NCBI GenBank assembly: GCA_018857735.1
Contig: JABMCL010001457.1
Location: 887,501-951,500, forward strand
Reading direction: 5' to 3'
Source of the DNA: Alviniconcha marisindica
Taxonomy: Eukaryota; Mollusca; Gastropoda; Provannidae
DNA length: 64,000 bases
In this document: piece after piece, positions 10,903 to 22,919 of the stretch
How the letters are laid out: every line of letters starts with the position of its first letter
How positions within the stretch are numbered: the first letter of the stretch is position 1
Made by a program: the position numbers and the translations under genes
Notes under the pieces: model-generated
Told to the model about the DNA's origin: nothing
What the model saw: only the letters and a program-made list of their open reading frames with translations
The model's database searches: none

Positions 10903-12180
10903 CTGCAACACAGCAACAACCAGTCATTGGCTTTGTAACACAGCAACAGCCAGTCACTGGCTTTGTAACAGCAACAGCCAGCCACTGGCTTTGTAACACA
11001 GCAACAGCCAGTCACTTGCTTTGTAACATCAACAGCCAGTCATTGGCTTTGTAACACAACAACAACCAGTCAATGGCTTTGTAACAGCAACAGCCAGTCA
11101 CTGGCTTTGTAACACAGCAACAGCCAGTCACTTGCTTTGTAACAGCAACAGCCAGCCACTGGCTTTGTAACACAGCAACAGCCAGTCACTTGCTTTGTAA
11201 CAGCAACAGCCAGTCACTGGCTTTGTAACACAGCAAAAGCGAGTCACTTGCTTTGTAACAGCAAATGCCAGTCACTGGCTTTGCAACACAGCAACAGCCA
11301 GTCGCTGGTTTTGCAAAGCAGCAACAGCCAGTCACTGGCTTTGTAACACAGCAACAGCCAGTCGCTTGCTTTGTAACAGCAAAAGCCAGTCACTGGCTTT
11401 GTAACAGCGAAAGCCAGTCACTGGCTTTGTAATGCAGCAACAGCCAGTCACTGGTTTTGTAATGCAGCAACAGCCAGTCACTGGCTTTGTAACACAGCAA
11501 CAGCCAGTCACTTGCTTTGTAACAGCAAAAGCCAGTCACAGGCTTTGTAACAACAACAGCCAGTCATTGGCTTTGTAACAGCAACAGCCTATCACTGGCT
11601 TTGTAAAACAGCAACAGCCAGTCACTGGCTTTGTAACACAGCAACAGCCAGTCACTGGCTTTGTAATGCAGCAACAGCCAGTCACTGGCTTTGTAATGCA
11701 GCAACAGCCAGTCACTGGCTTTGTAACACAGCAACAGCCAGTCACTGGCTTTGTAACACAGCAACAGACAGTCACAGGTTTTGTAACAACAACAGCCAGT
11801 CATTGGCTTTGTAACACAGCAACAGCCAGTCACTTGCTTTGTAACAACAACAGCCAGTCACTGGCTTTGTAACACAGCAACAGCCAGTCACTGGCTTTGT
11901 AACACAGCAACAGCCAGTCACTGGCTTTGTAACACAGCAACAGCCAGTCACTGGCTTTGTAATGCAGCAACAGCCTGTCACTGGCTTTGTAACACAGCAA
12001 CAGCCAGTCACTGGCTTTGTAACACAGCAACAGACAGTCACAGGCTTTGTAACAACAACAGCCAGTCACAGGCTTTGTAACAACAACAGCCAGTCATTGG
12101 CTTTGTAACACAGCAACAGCCAGTCACTTGCTTTGTAACTACAACAGCCAGTCATTGGCTTTGTAACACAGCAACAGCTA
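10903..12180 (-). repeat. Minisatellite abutting the exon 6 splice acceptor
   Basis: About 40 copies of a roughly 26-31-bp unit, on the + strand CAGCAACAGCCAGTCACTGG followed by CTTTGTAACA. Length variants alternate between CAACACAG, CAATGCAG and short spacers. Each unit contains the inverted repeat AGCCAGT-C-ACTGGCT. The repeat keeps frames open on the minus strand (Cys-rich or Leu-rich repeats of about 80-90 residues), which are artefacts. It fills most of the intron between exons 5 and 6. Confidence 0.95.
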
Positions 12181-12343
12181 TCTTTAGCTTAGTAATGTCA
12201 GCAACAACAACAACAAACCAGTCAGTATTTTATATTATCACAACAATCACCATCCATCATGTGAGCTAGTTCTTATAAACATTGTATTGCTTGTCTGATT
12301 CACTGATTGATGACTGCCCATCTCACCCATTCCACCTACATCA

Positions 12344-12344
<1 letters not shown>

Positions 12345-12408
<64 letters not shown>
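12345..12408. repeat. (CA)n microsatellite
   Basis: A pure CA run about 45 bp from the donor side of exon 5 in the NPDC1-like gene. Confidence 0.95.
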
Positions 12409-12409
<1 letters not shown>

Positions 12410-12452
12410 TCCCAGCTAAAGTGCCAGTCTGTGGTGGCACTGCAAGTCTCAC

Positions 12453-12617
12453 TTTTCCATGGCAATCATCTGCTGTTTTTGATGCTGGTAGTGGTACATC
12501 TGAGCACTCTGCGCCAGCTTGCGGTCCCCAGGGGAAGGGAGGCGATCCTTGGTTGGACCTGTAACTCCATAGGCTGGGTATTCCACCTCACTGGCTGCCT
12601 TAGCACTCTTGTGGTAC
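12453..12617 (-). CDS. NPDC1: NPDC1-like protein, exon 5
   Basis: 165 bp, entered with one base completing a lysine and left with two bases of the next lysine. It decodes the membrane-proximal cytoplasmic part: YHKSAKAASEVEYPAYGVTG, then a DRLPSPGDRKLAQSAQMYHY block, then QHQKQQMIAMEK. Vertebrate NPDC1 has ISPGDQRLAQSAEMYHYQHQRQQML at this place, so LAQSA.MYHYQHQ.QQM is the diagnostic motif. Acceptor TGTGTGGCAG and donor AA|GTGAGA are both good. The phase agrees with exons 4 and 6. Confidence 0.94.
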
Positions 12618-12699
12618 CTGCCACACAAAACAGTGCCATTATTATTTGTCATGGGCTTGGAACACAACTGCTGCTGTAAAAATTATATATATATATGTA

Positions 12700-12722
12700 A
12701 GAGAGAGAGAGAGAGAGAGAGA
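12700..12722. repeat. (GA)n microsatellite
   Basis: About 11 GA units preceded by a short AT run. Confidence 0.9.
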
Positions 12723-13217
12723 CACTAGGCCTAGAACCACAGGAGAAATTTCTAAGGATTACAAACAACAGATCAACCCTTGATAATGAAATACCCCAAT
12801 CTCTGCCATCCCCCCACCCCCCCTCCATTGCAATACCTCCCCCCCCCCCCCCCCAACTTCACACACACACATATTCTCTCTCTCCCTCCCTCTCCCTCCC
12901 TCCCTCCTAGAAAATGTGAAGGAATGACACACATCCTCTTTCACCTGCTACTGCCACTTGGCAGGGATTTCATGTAATATATCATGACCTGGGTCTTGAT
13001 GTGGCCATTCAATAATGAACAATGATCTTGATCATGATGTGATATGTCGCTGGGCCTAACTTTAGGTATAAATGCCACAGGTGCACACATGGCATGATTA
13101 AACACTTTGCTTAGAGAGAGGAGAAACAGGGAGAGACACAGAGACAGAGACACACAGAGAGCAACGATGGTCCCACTTGTGGCATGACTTGCACATTTTA
13201 TGTTCACCTTTGCCTAG

Positions 13218-13266
13218 TTACATGCTGTTGAATGCCCAGTCAACTGTGAAGGCTATACCAGGATGA
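13218..13266 (+). repeat. Diverged copy of a dispersed repeat
   Basis: The words AATGCCCAGTCAACTGTGA and AGGATG recur at 15168-15201 with a few changes. This suggests fragments of one short retroposon family. Confidence 0.4.
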
Positions 13267-13537
13267 AACCAAATTTATAAAATCACAAGTTCATGACTCA
13301 CTGTTCATGAGGCATGTCAGTTTGTGTCTAAAGAAGACTGAATAAAAAGATGCTGAATGGGCAAAGACGGCGGATGCTAGAAAAGCAGAACTGCTGCCAG
13401 TAGGCCAAGCCTGCACAGCAAATCCTCTGACCTAATAGCCTGCTGACCTACAGGGAAGCTTTGAAAAATCTAGACTCTCAGCAGAAGGGGTCTTCATTTC
13501 TGCATGTATGATTCTTCTCCAGAAAGAGAATGGCTGT

Positions 13538-13559
13538 GGGGGGGGGGGGGGGGGGGGGG
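13538..13559 (+). repeat. Poly-G run (22 G)
   Basis: An uninterrupted G tract, one of many such runs in the window. Confidence 0.95.
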
Positions 13560-14061
13560 TGGAGGATGGCCTGTGGAAGAGAAGAAATTCCAGCAACAGC
13601 ACATGACGCCCATTTTTCTGTTACATGTTAACAAATTAGCTGCTTGGTGCTAATCTAATTATCACATTTATTAGGCAGTGCAGACAGAGCTGACCTTTAC
13701 ATCAGTGCAAAATGGTTCCCACCCACACGCACAGCAAGACAGAGAGAGAGAGAGAGAGACAGAGATTCTTGCAAAGCCTTAATGCAGTCAATTGTGTAGA
13801 TTATATCAGCGCCAAGCATAGTGTTAAAAAAAGAAAAGAAGAGAGACTGGGAGAAAAAGAAAAGTCAAACACTGTTTAAAAACCAGAATCAAAACCAGGT
13901 CAATAATGTCCTTACATTATTCAAATCCCAACCATATTTGATTTTTCTTTTCTTTTCAAGACTCCACCTTTGACACCCATAGTGATTAATCAAGCCATAA
14001 GTACAACACTGATTCACAGTTCATAACATACACTATAACAGAGAACCATTTCAGTCCAAAA

Positions 14062-14064
14062 TGT

Positions 14065-14126
<62 letters not shown>
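14062..14126. repeat. (GT)n microsatellite
   Basis: A GT run with one GA interruption. Confidence 0.95.
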
Positions 14127-14131
<5 letters not shown>

Positions 14132-14379
14132 TTTTTCTCTCTCTTTGGTATATTGTCAGTACTTCAGCTTGAGCACACTGAGGTAGTGCACTTAGACTCT
14201 GACACTTTTAAAGCATGCTAAGTTATTTTGGAGTTTCCATAATCAACCAAACTCTGATATGGACTACAGGACCTTTAATGTGCCTGCCTACCTGGTCTTT
14301 TTGCATGCATGTACACAAGGGAGACTTTGGTTTACAGTTTCATCTGAAGGACATTGGTAGAGTCTGCACATAATTTGAA

Positions 14380-14540
14380 TGTGTGTGTGTGTCCCCACTG
14401 TGTGTATGTGTCCTTGGTGCTGTCTGTGTCCTTGGTGTGTGTGTGTGTCCTTGGTGTATGTGTGTCCATGGCGTGTGTGTGTGTGTGCGCGCGCGCATGT
14501 GTATGCAGGTGTGTGCATGTGTGTCCCTACTGTGTTTCCC

Positions 14541-14603
<63 letters not shown>

Positions 14604-14720
14604 CACTGTGTGTGTGTGTTCCCACTGTGTGTGTGTGTATGTGTGTGTGAGTGTTTGCGCGCGTGCGCACACACGCACATGCATGCACATATGTGTGCAT
14701 GTCTGTGCACACATTTGTGT
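14380..14720. repeat. Complex GT/GC-alternating tract
   Basis: GT runs broken by repeated CCCCACTGTG and TCCTTGGTG words, with GCGCGC segments. The alternating purine-pyrimidine pattern could favour Z-DNA. The 140-230-residue open frames over it are repeat translations. Confidence 0.9.
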
Positions 14721-15010
14721 TACGTGGCATGTATCTGGATTGTCTTTATGGCAACACATCCACTTAAATCAAACAACACAGCTGCCACTGATCAATACTG
14801 GGTCCATGTACAGTACCTACTGCACCCAATGTTTTCTGTTGTGGTGTTGTTCTCGGGGAAACAGAGCACGCACAGTACACTTGAGCGCCTATCCATTCCC
14901 AAGCACTTCTTCAACCATCTCACATCCCAGTTCATTGATTTCCTATGCCCAACCCCCACCTCCCCCTGCTACTTTCTTGATGAATGGAAGCTGAGCAGCC
15001 AGAGGACCAG

Positions 15011-15370
15011 GGGGACAGCCCACTGTCTGGGTCATGAAGTGGAGGTGCCTGGTGTGGCCTCCTGGTCCTGACAAGTGACTCACGAAAGAGAGGTTGTGGG
15101 TTCCAATTCCACTTTAGTCAGGTAGCAAGCTGTCTGGGTAACTGGGTACACAGATAACTGATGTTTAATGACCAGTCAACCGTGACGGTTATATGAGGAT
15201 GGCTGGGTCATAGTATGGAGGTGGTGTGGCCCGGTGGTTGAGAAAAGTGACTCAAGAAAGAGAGGTTGTGGATTCCAGCCCCACTTCAGGTAAGGACACT
15301 GGGTCATGATGTGGTCGGGGCAAGTGACTCAAGACAGACAGGTTGCAGATTCCAGTCCCGTTCACCTATC
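15011..15370 (+). mobile_element. Three tandem tRNA-like SINE heads
   Basis: Three related segments start near 15031, 15211 and 15301. The best is TGGCCCGGTGGTTGAG (box A-like), followed by GTGACTCA, then AGGTTGTGGATTCCAG (box B-like). The other two keep AAGTGACTCA..A and GGTTG.(A/G)GATTCCA. These look like partial or tandemly inserted tRNA-derived retroposons, too degraded to be tRNA genes. Confidence 0.5.
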
Positions 15371-16309
15371 CCCGCTTTCCCATCTAAGGGCAGTGGACTC
15401 GTTCACTGTCTGTTCCTTTTCTTCAGACAGAAAACCGCTATCTCGTGACCAATTTTAAAATAGACGGGCTTTACTCGTGACCTACAATTGTGCGCAAGTA
15501 AAAGATTCCACAACAGTGGGAAAATGGCATTGCCACAGAAAACTCTTCTCCTCTGTGACAGCAAACTAACACATCTTCGAAAGTCTGCTGAACAAGTGAT
15601 TTTGGCTGAATCTGGTTTTATACTACGGTTCACTTGCAGGGCACAGGCAAAAGGTGACCACAGCTTACATAAAATTATAATTAAGTTCAGGGTTCCAGAG
15701 AGCACCTACGGAGGTTAAAGTATGGGCCGGGGACTGACAAGCTTAGTGATCTAATTTGTATTCAGTTCAATCCACTTTTCAATTACCAGCTCAATCAGTC
15801 AGCCGGTGAGACTCCCCGGAGTACACCCGGAGAGACCCACAGCACAGCAGAGGCCCCGGTAGAGCGAAGCAAGTCCGCCAAGCAAGCGTGCTCTGGGGCG
15901 GGTCTGTATCAAGGAAGCTGGAATTATTTATCAGCTATGTAGATGAAAATGACATTTCCATGACCTCGCTGTAGCTCTTCCCGCCGGACCCCCCCCCCCC
16001 CCCCCCTCCCCCTCCGACTGTACCGGCTCTACAGAAAGGGGAAGACAAATGGCCATGCAGCCACTATCACAGAGCTGCTGGCCACGATACCCGCGACACC
16101 TTTGACGCACGGTAAAGGATTATTCATGGGAAATAAGAGACGATGCCATCCGAAAGCTTCACTTTATTCTGGTCTCTATTTGTAGACCTGTGTGCAGGTC
16201 CGCCGTTTTTACTCCCAATCTCAGTGCCGCCAGACACTGCAACCGCAGTGATGGACAGCCATTTCACTCACTGACCACACGTGCAACTGGCCACAATTCA
16301 GCGCCGAGA

Positions 16310-16313
<4 letters not shown>

Positions 16314-16347
<34 letters not shown>

Positions 16348-16357
16348 GGGGGGGGGA
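16314..16357 (+). repeat. (GT)n followed by poly-G
   Basis: About 15 GT units run directly into a 13-G tract. Confidence 0.9.
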
Positions 16358-17782
16358 GAAATCCAATAGAATGTGTGGAATGCGTCAAGGGAGCCACCTC
16401 GTCAGTGGCGTTACCTCCAATGCAGTGCCATAGAACACCGCACTGCCGTCAGCTATACGGAATGGGAGAGGTATATTTCGCTTGATTAGCAGCGTCAGAT
16501 CTCTGACTGAGTTAACACGGAACTGTCTCCAAATGGGCGGCAGACACGATAAAGAAGTCCCTGGAATGCTGGACATCAAAACCGGGGGGGAGGGGGGGGG
16601 GGGTTATGCTGTCTTATTGAGCTAAAAATCTGTCCGATAGCTGGTACGGTAGGAAGCCCATGGGGGAGGGGGGCTGCATGAAGAGCTGAAAGCAAGCAGG
16701 AGGAAGCCTATGGTGTGTTTGAAGAGGCAGGACTGTAGTGGGAGCTAGGGTCCATCCAGTTGGGGCGACATCCATAGGTTATAGAGGGGTGCGATATGAA
16801 AGTTTACATAGCACCACGCACAAGACCAGGCCACGGTGGTGACAGAGTGACCACGCCACTAACGCCTCCCCGCCTTTCTTTCTTTGTGGTGTTCTGGTTG
16901 TTGACTACTCATACGTACGTCTGTTGGAACAGAGATCAGCCTGTCCACTGTTCTTGCGGGATTCGCATCAGTTTCTCCCATTGGTGTGTATACGTGAGAA
17001 AAATGTTAGCAAAAAGTCACGGTGTGGGGTTAACGTGAGGTCCAAAGTTAACGTGAGGTCCAACTGTTACAGTAAATCAAGTTCTGCAAGACTGGCCCGC
17101 ATCCGCAGCGTGCCCGATAACGCACAACTGCTTTCCAATGTAAAAATACGCATTGCATAGGCTCGCATAACAGCGATGTTTACTGGTTTGGACAGATAAC
17201 TAAATGCAAGTAACAGACACAGGAAACAGGTCGCAAATACATCCCTGTATTACCAGAACCACCCGAAGGGAGGCCGGGGATATCTGACGTTCCCCTCCTG
17301 TCTGGAACCACAGGGTTGTCACTGGATTCCACTTTTCCCTCTCCTTTCTTGTTCTTTCCCCACGCCTGTTGCTCTTTCTGTCTTGTCCTTTTCGGTTAAT
17401 GCTCCATTTTTCCTTTTTTTCCCTCGAGAAAATCCTCCAATATTGTTCGTTAAGAGACGGGCTTTTTTGTATGGCTCTTGTCGAGAAGCTACAGCAGATG
17501 ATAGTTGGTAGATGATGAGTGCAGCTTGCTGCCATATGGCACTGGTATTCGCCGTTGAACATTTATATACAATTTTATTATTATTATTATTGCTTTAGTC
17601 CACTCCTTTTTTTCTTCTTTAATCTTTTATATATACTTCTCTTTAATCTGGCACTATACCAAGTTTGGTTGCAAAAGGTACAGTGATTCAGAAGATACTG
17701 TCCCGACAAAACAAATCGGACACGCAGACAAGGTGATTCCACTATACCCCGCCCCCCCCAACACACACGCTCACTCCACACC

Positions 17783-17815
17783 AAAGCCCGTCAATTTTAA
17801 AAATAGACGGGCTTT
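17783..17815. repeat. 33-bp near-perfect palindrome
   Basis: Arms AAAGCCCGTC and GACGGGCTTT are exact inverted copies around an AT-rich centre (AATTTTAAAAATA). A right half of the same sequence is at 15451-15473, so this is a repeat-family end, probably a MITE remnant. Confidence 0.7.
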
Positions 17816-18289
17816 ACTCCATACACACTCTTCATTACAGGAAGGGGAGTTGGGGGAGGGGGGGGGGGGGGGGGGCACTGCACACAGAAATGGCACACAC
17901 AGAAAACTGACAGCACAATCCCACGACGGTGACACCGGTCTGTTGTGACAAGACTACACAAGGCAAGACCCGCAGCCCGAGGCGAAATCCTCGGTCGTGC
18001 TGATGATCCTTCAATACCGTATTTAGCACTACCTGTGCGACCCCCCCTCCCAATGATGCTATTAGCGAGAGAAGGCCGGCCCCCCTGTGACGTGGCGGCC
18101 AGGTGGGACCTGATGTGGCCTGTCTTCCGCCTTTCCGTCTTCGGCCAAAATAATGAAGAAAGGGTTATGTGAGATGAACATCAAGCCCAGCCCGTCCAAA
18201 AAATTTTCCTAATATATTGCTCTTCACACCAATTTGGACGTGAAGAGCACGAGTGGATCGGTTTTCAAGTTAAGAAGCTTGGCAGAATG

Positions 18290-18990
18290 ATGAGATCAGA
18301 ACGAAACGAGTGTAGTGTCCCTGGTGTTCAATGGTTTGTAATTGTGCCTTGGTTAAACTGAACGTATTGTTTCCTGTCAGGCAAGGCAGAATTACTGGCT
18401 CTTGTAAACAGAAAGAAAAAGAGCGTATTGTGCTCATGTGTTCAAGCGCTTGTATTTCTGCCTTGATTGGGTGTTCCTTATTAACCAAGGCAGTACACAC
18501 GCTCTTGAAGACAATCAAAAACAAAAACAAACGAGTGTACTGTGTTCATGCATTCAAGGTGGAGTGGAAATTGTTTCCTACCGAGCAAGGCTCTTGAAAA
18601 CAATAAGAAAACTAGGGCATTATGTTCCCATGTTCAAAGGCTTGTACTGTTTTTTGCCATGGTTAGACGTTGCGTGTTTCACATGATCAACCAAGGAAGA
18701 ATTACAGGCTCTTGAAAACGACCTAAGAAAACGAATGTACTGTGTTCCTATGTTCAACTAGGGCCCAAAATTCTTCCTAGATTGAAAAACGCATGTGTGG
18801 TGGTTCGTAGGGACCAAAGATGGCACAGCACGCAAAGGTGTGTGCTGTACCCATGTCATCATGGGGCGGGAATTCTGTTTTATACTTATATCAATTTTGT
18901 TTCATACTGGTGATCAGCCAAGGCAGAACGGTAGGCTCTTGGAGACTGGAAGAGAAGGAGTGCGTTGTCTTCCATACCAACAAAAACGCA
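18290..18990 (+). repeat. Diverged tandem repeat, unit about 110-170 bp
   Basis: About five diverged copies share the word order GTACTGTGTTC.TG.TTCAA, then GCTTGTA, TTGCC(A/T)TGG, AACCAAGGCAGAATTAC, GGCTCTTGAAAAC and AA.AAAACGAGTGTA. The array has no consistent open frame. Confidence 0.75.
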
Positions 18991-19506
18991 GACAGAATGT
19001 AGTGCTCTGAAACTTGCACGTCTCTAGGAAAAAAAGTGACTGCGTGGTTGGAAACACTAAAAAGTACCAAGCGTACGAATGTGGAGGAAGTGGTCTCTAG
19101 GCAAAGAAATAAGACGTGGACTAAAGAGGCTACTAATGTGCCCCAGGAGAGAGAAGACTCCGCCCACTGACGTAAGGTCCGACAAAAATGAGACGACGCC
19201 TACATGTTTGGAAGAGTCACCGGATGGCATTTTGGAGTTGTATTTGCCCTACCAGCTACCGCCGCTTCGGCAAAGACGGAGAGCAGTTCTGCATAGACGG
19301 TTAAACAAGTAACTTCACTGTTACTTAGGAATGTTACAACACTGGGTTACACATACAGTGGTCTAGACGGCACACGTATTGACTCTCTAGTACACATGCC
19401 CAAAACTGTCGTCTGCTACCAACAATGGCAATGACCAGTAGCCGAGCAAATGGCGATAGCAGTACTGTCGTTAACATATTCCCAGCAGCAATACACCAAG
19501 AACAAG

Positions 19507-19530
19507 GTGGGGGGGGGGGGGGGGGGGGGA
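19507..19530 (+). repeat. Poly-G run
   Basis: A G tract of more than 20 bases. Confidence 0.9.
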
Positions 19531-20612
19531 ACTTGATTGTTTGTTTGTCGTTGTTTTGCTGTTTTTATTGCAGCCAGAGCAAAACTGACAGCTGCAACAA
19601 TCCACACTGTGATTGATTCTACGAAGAAGACTCTGTTGGGTGCTTTTTGCCTTTGCTTTAAAGCGGTGTAAGTTTTGTTTCGAACAACGGGCTGTTATCA
19701 CCTATTTGTTACCTCATCAAAAAAATGTGACGCAGCTGGTTCACCGCAAAATGTTCTATCATGCCATGTAAGTTTTTCTTTGATGATGCGTTCAGAGAAG
19801 CCCATATGCGCACCACCCTGTTTCGCAAAAGCTTCCCAAGCGTTGCCTTTGAAACAGTTCTAATGTTTGTCTGACTGACGATGACGCTTTCTCGTTTTTC
19901 GAGGGAAAATCGTCGTGAGCTTCCTCTTCCTACGCCTCTCTCCTCCATGTGATCACGGGTCCAAAACCAAAATGCAGACACATTGCAGTTTTTGAAACTC
20001 CAACACTCTCAACAGAATAAGAAGTTTTCGCAAAATTCATGCCAAGAACATCACAGTTCTCTTGGACAAATAATGCCCTCTAGTGTCCGCATGATACGCG
20101 CAGGTTTCGTTACCATGCATTCCACGCCTGACTTCAAAGCAACGTCTGAACAATCTGATGTGCAGTACTTCAAAGCGCTGTTGTACTTGGACCATTAAGA
20201 CAGCCGTCTGTGTGACCCTAATGCGTGAAAGCAGCAACACTCCACTGGGAAGGATCCGCAGCTGTGAGAAAACAAAAGCATAAAGTTTCTATCCACCATG
20301 TCAATGAACTCGGGAGGGGAAGCAGGGGAAGACTAAAAAGCCTTGAGCCAAACAGACATCAGGTGCCATCTAATTCTTTATCGTAAGTGCGGGTGCTTGT
20401 GAGTGTAAGGGGAGGAAGGAGGGAGGGGTCAGTGCCCTCTTCAGTCACAGATTGTGACAAGCGTGTAAAATAAACAGAAAGAAGACAGAAACTATGTGCG
20501 CGTGCGTGCGTGTATGCGCGTGCGTGCGTGTATGCGCGCGCGCATGTGTGTGTTGCTGCTGTTGTTGCTGATGACGATGATGTTTTTATTTTCTAGGCGG
20601 CAGATTGGGGGA

Positions 20613-20637
20613 GGGGGGGGGGGGGGGGGGGGGGGGG
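20613..20637 (+). repeat. Poly-G run (25 G)
   Basis: An uninterrupted G tract shortly after a TGCGCGTGCG alternating stretch. Confidence 0.9.
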
Positions 20638-21237
20638 TGTGAAGGTGAAAACAGAGGCTGATCCAAACGGCCTGCTGAAGATCAAAAATTAATACTGAAC
20701 ACTTTGTGAGAGGCCAACATGGTCTTAAAAGTTCTGCTTACTACTTTTAGGGCTTTTTGTTTTTAAGCCATTTAGTTTTCCATCGCCAGCTTCTCTCCCA
20801 TCCCCGCCTTAATTCTGAAACTTCTTGTGTTCCGAACTTACTTTTATTTGGGCCATTCATTTTTTTTTATTTTTTTTTTAATGTAAGAATGACACATGAC
20901 TGGCCTACTCAATAAATTATGAAATACTTCTGAATCTTTTAACCAGGGAGGGAGGAGAGGTAATGGGGAGGGAGGGGGGCGGAGGCGCGATTTACCGACA
21001 GTAAGAGGCGATGCTGCTTGAGAATTGAATTACTGCTGTTGCTCTAAATGTCGTAACCACTCACTCAGACAAGCCAAAGCCCGCGCCGCCTTGACGATAC
21101 TTTCTAACGAGGAAAAGAAAAAGCAAGGGAAGAAAAGTGTGTGGGTGTTGGAAAGTTTGAAAGTTAAACATCTTTGAGAAGTCTCACAAGCCTGGAAGGT
21201 GTCCTGGGTGTCATTTGACATACACAGGAGTTAGTAT

Positions 21238-21238
21238 G

Positions 21239-21304
<66 letters not shown>
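21238..21304. repeat. (TA)n followed by poly-T
   Basis: About 18 TA units run into about 27 T. Confidence 0.95.
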
Positions 21305-21438
21305 CATGGCGAGACAAGCTTGTACGTAAGAAGTCCAGCATGGTTGAGGGAGCTGCATTACACAGGAAACCCCTATGCTGCAGCAGCCTTAACAGATGAC
21401 AGTATGCGAACACCGTTACGCTTGTTGCATAAGTCATG

Positions 21439-21956
21439 GTTCCCAGGGACTTGGACTAGAGCCAAATAAGGACCTTGTTTGTAAGGACCATTGCAACAGT
21501 AAGGAACACGAAAAATGTGCTAAATTTCGCATGCCACGCATCGAGCACAGTGTTTGTCCAGCTTATCTTTTAGAACCCACTCCTGGTATGCACTGTCCAG
21601 CCTTGGAACGGACATTTTCTCGGCATCTTTGCTGTTAGCTCAGGTTCTTGTACAGTTCGAATTTTGCAACGAAATGGCTGACCCGGAAGTTATCGCTTCA
21701 TCTTGCGACCGTGATTTCAGCTGCACGTGATCTAAAGGACATGGGAAAAGCATCGTCTGCTTCAGATATCATCTCAACCTATGTCTGAACGATTTCGAAA
21801 TTCAGTAAATGTGCGGAACCATCCAGTGTCGCTGACATTTTTAGTATTAGCTAGACTTGTAAGGACCGTGATGCAAATATAAGGACTTGTAAGGCCTTAC
21901 TTGGCAAATTCATTTTGTAAGTACCTGTGAGCACCTGTAAGGACCCTGGGAACCTT
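21439..21956. mobile_element. Possible MITE with 11-bp terminal inverted repeats
   Basis: The left end reads GGTTCCCAGGGACTTGG and the right end CCCTGGGAACC, an exact 11-bp inverted match about 518 bp apart. Subterminal copies of GTAAGGACC / AAGGACTTGTAAGG cluster at both ends, as in some non-autonomous DNA transposons. No clear target-site duplication is visible, so chance cannot be excluded. Confidence 0.35.
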
Positions 21957-22009
21957 GAGAGTATGCTCCAAGCAGCCACTACTGGCTTCTTCTTTTTCAG
22001 AGACGAAAG

Positions 22010-22423
22010 ATCCTTTGGCCCCGGAAGGGGAACCCTCGGCCCCCCCTACCTTTCCCAAAAGGGCCCCCCCCCCCCCCCCCACAGGCAGGGCCTTGTCAAC
22101 CCCCCCCCCTTTGGCAGTAAACCATTGGCATCACACACCGGGGAGTCACCAGGCAGGGGCCCTCAGTGGACCCCCCCAAAACCCCCCCCCCCCCCCCCCA
22201 TTCCCAAGGGCCGTGACCACCATACCACAGCATCCTCAGGGGAACCCCCGGGCAGTAAACCACCACACACCCACAATGATCACCACACCCAGCATCCTCA
22301 GTACCCCCCCTCCCCCACCCCCTCCCCCCCCCCCACTGACCACTACCCCCCCAGACAGTGACCCTCAGTGGACATACACCCCCCCTTCCCCAGTGACATC
22401 CACACCCCCAGCCAGTGATCCTC

Positions 22424-22456
<33 letters not shown>

Positions 22457-22560
22457 ACTTCCCAAGCAGTGACCACCACACACCGGGAATGACCACCACA
22501 CACCGGCCCACTACGGCTGACCCGAGGGACCATTGGGGGGAAGGGGGTGGGGGGTGGGGG
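22010..22560 (+). repeat. C-rich degenerate array
   Basis: Repeated words such as CAGTGACC, CCACCACACACC and GCATCCTCAG are embedded in C runs. The longest pure run is 22425-22456 (32 C). The Pro-rich open frames of up to 217 residues are not credible genes. Confidence 0.8.
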
Positions 22561-22824
22561 GGTGAGGGCGGTAGTGGACGCGTGAAGTGCACTGCAATGG
22601 CCCAGTAGCAGCTAGGCTATTACCACAGATTGTAGTTTCACGGCCTGTCATAGTGCACACTTAACAAGGCCAAACAGCGGCTGCTGCTGGAACTTGGTGT
22701 GCACGTAGCGAGTGCGCCATACAATTATCTGCACCCACGCAAAGCCAAGGATCAAAACGATTTTGGTGCCATGACTCATGCCAGTGCGTACATTTCGCGT
22801 TCGTGGAAGTAATAGTGTCTGATT

Positions 22825-22878
22825 CTTTCCCCCAAAAAAAATTTGGGCCCAAAAAAAAAAAACAAAAAAAAAAAAAAA

Positions 22879-22919
<41 letters not shown>

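Noticed and set aside
11536..12069. Cys-rich repeat frames (VTGCCCVTKP type) on the minus strand
   Set aside because: They resemble small cysteine-rich repeats but simply follow the intronic minisatellite and shift frame with unit length.
10903..12180. CRISPR-like array
   Set aside because: Units are directly adjacent, without unique spacers, in an animal intron. It is a minisatellite.
14288..15071. Cys/Val-rich and His/Thr-rich frames up to 230 residues
   Set aside because: Direct translations of GT/CA repeats with no coding signal beyond them.
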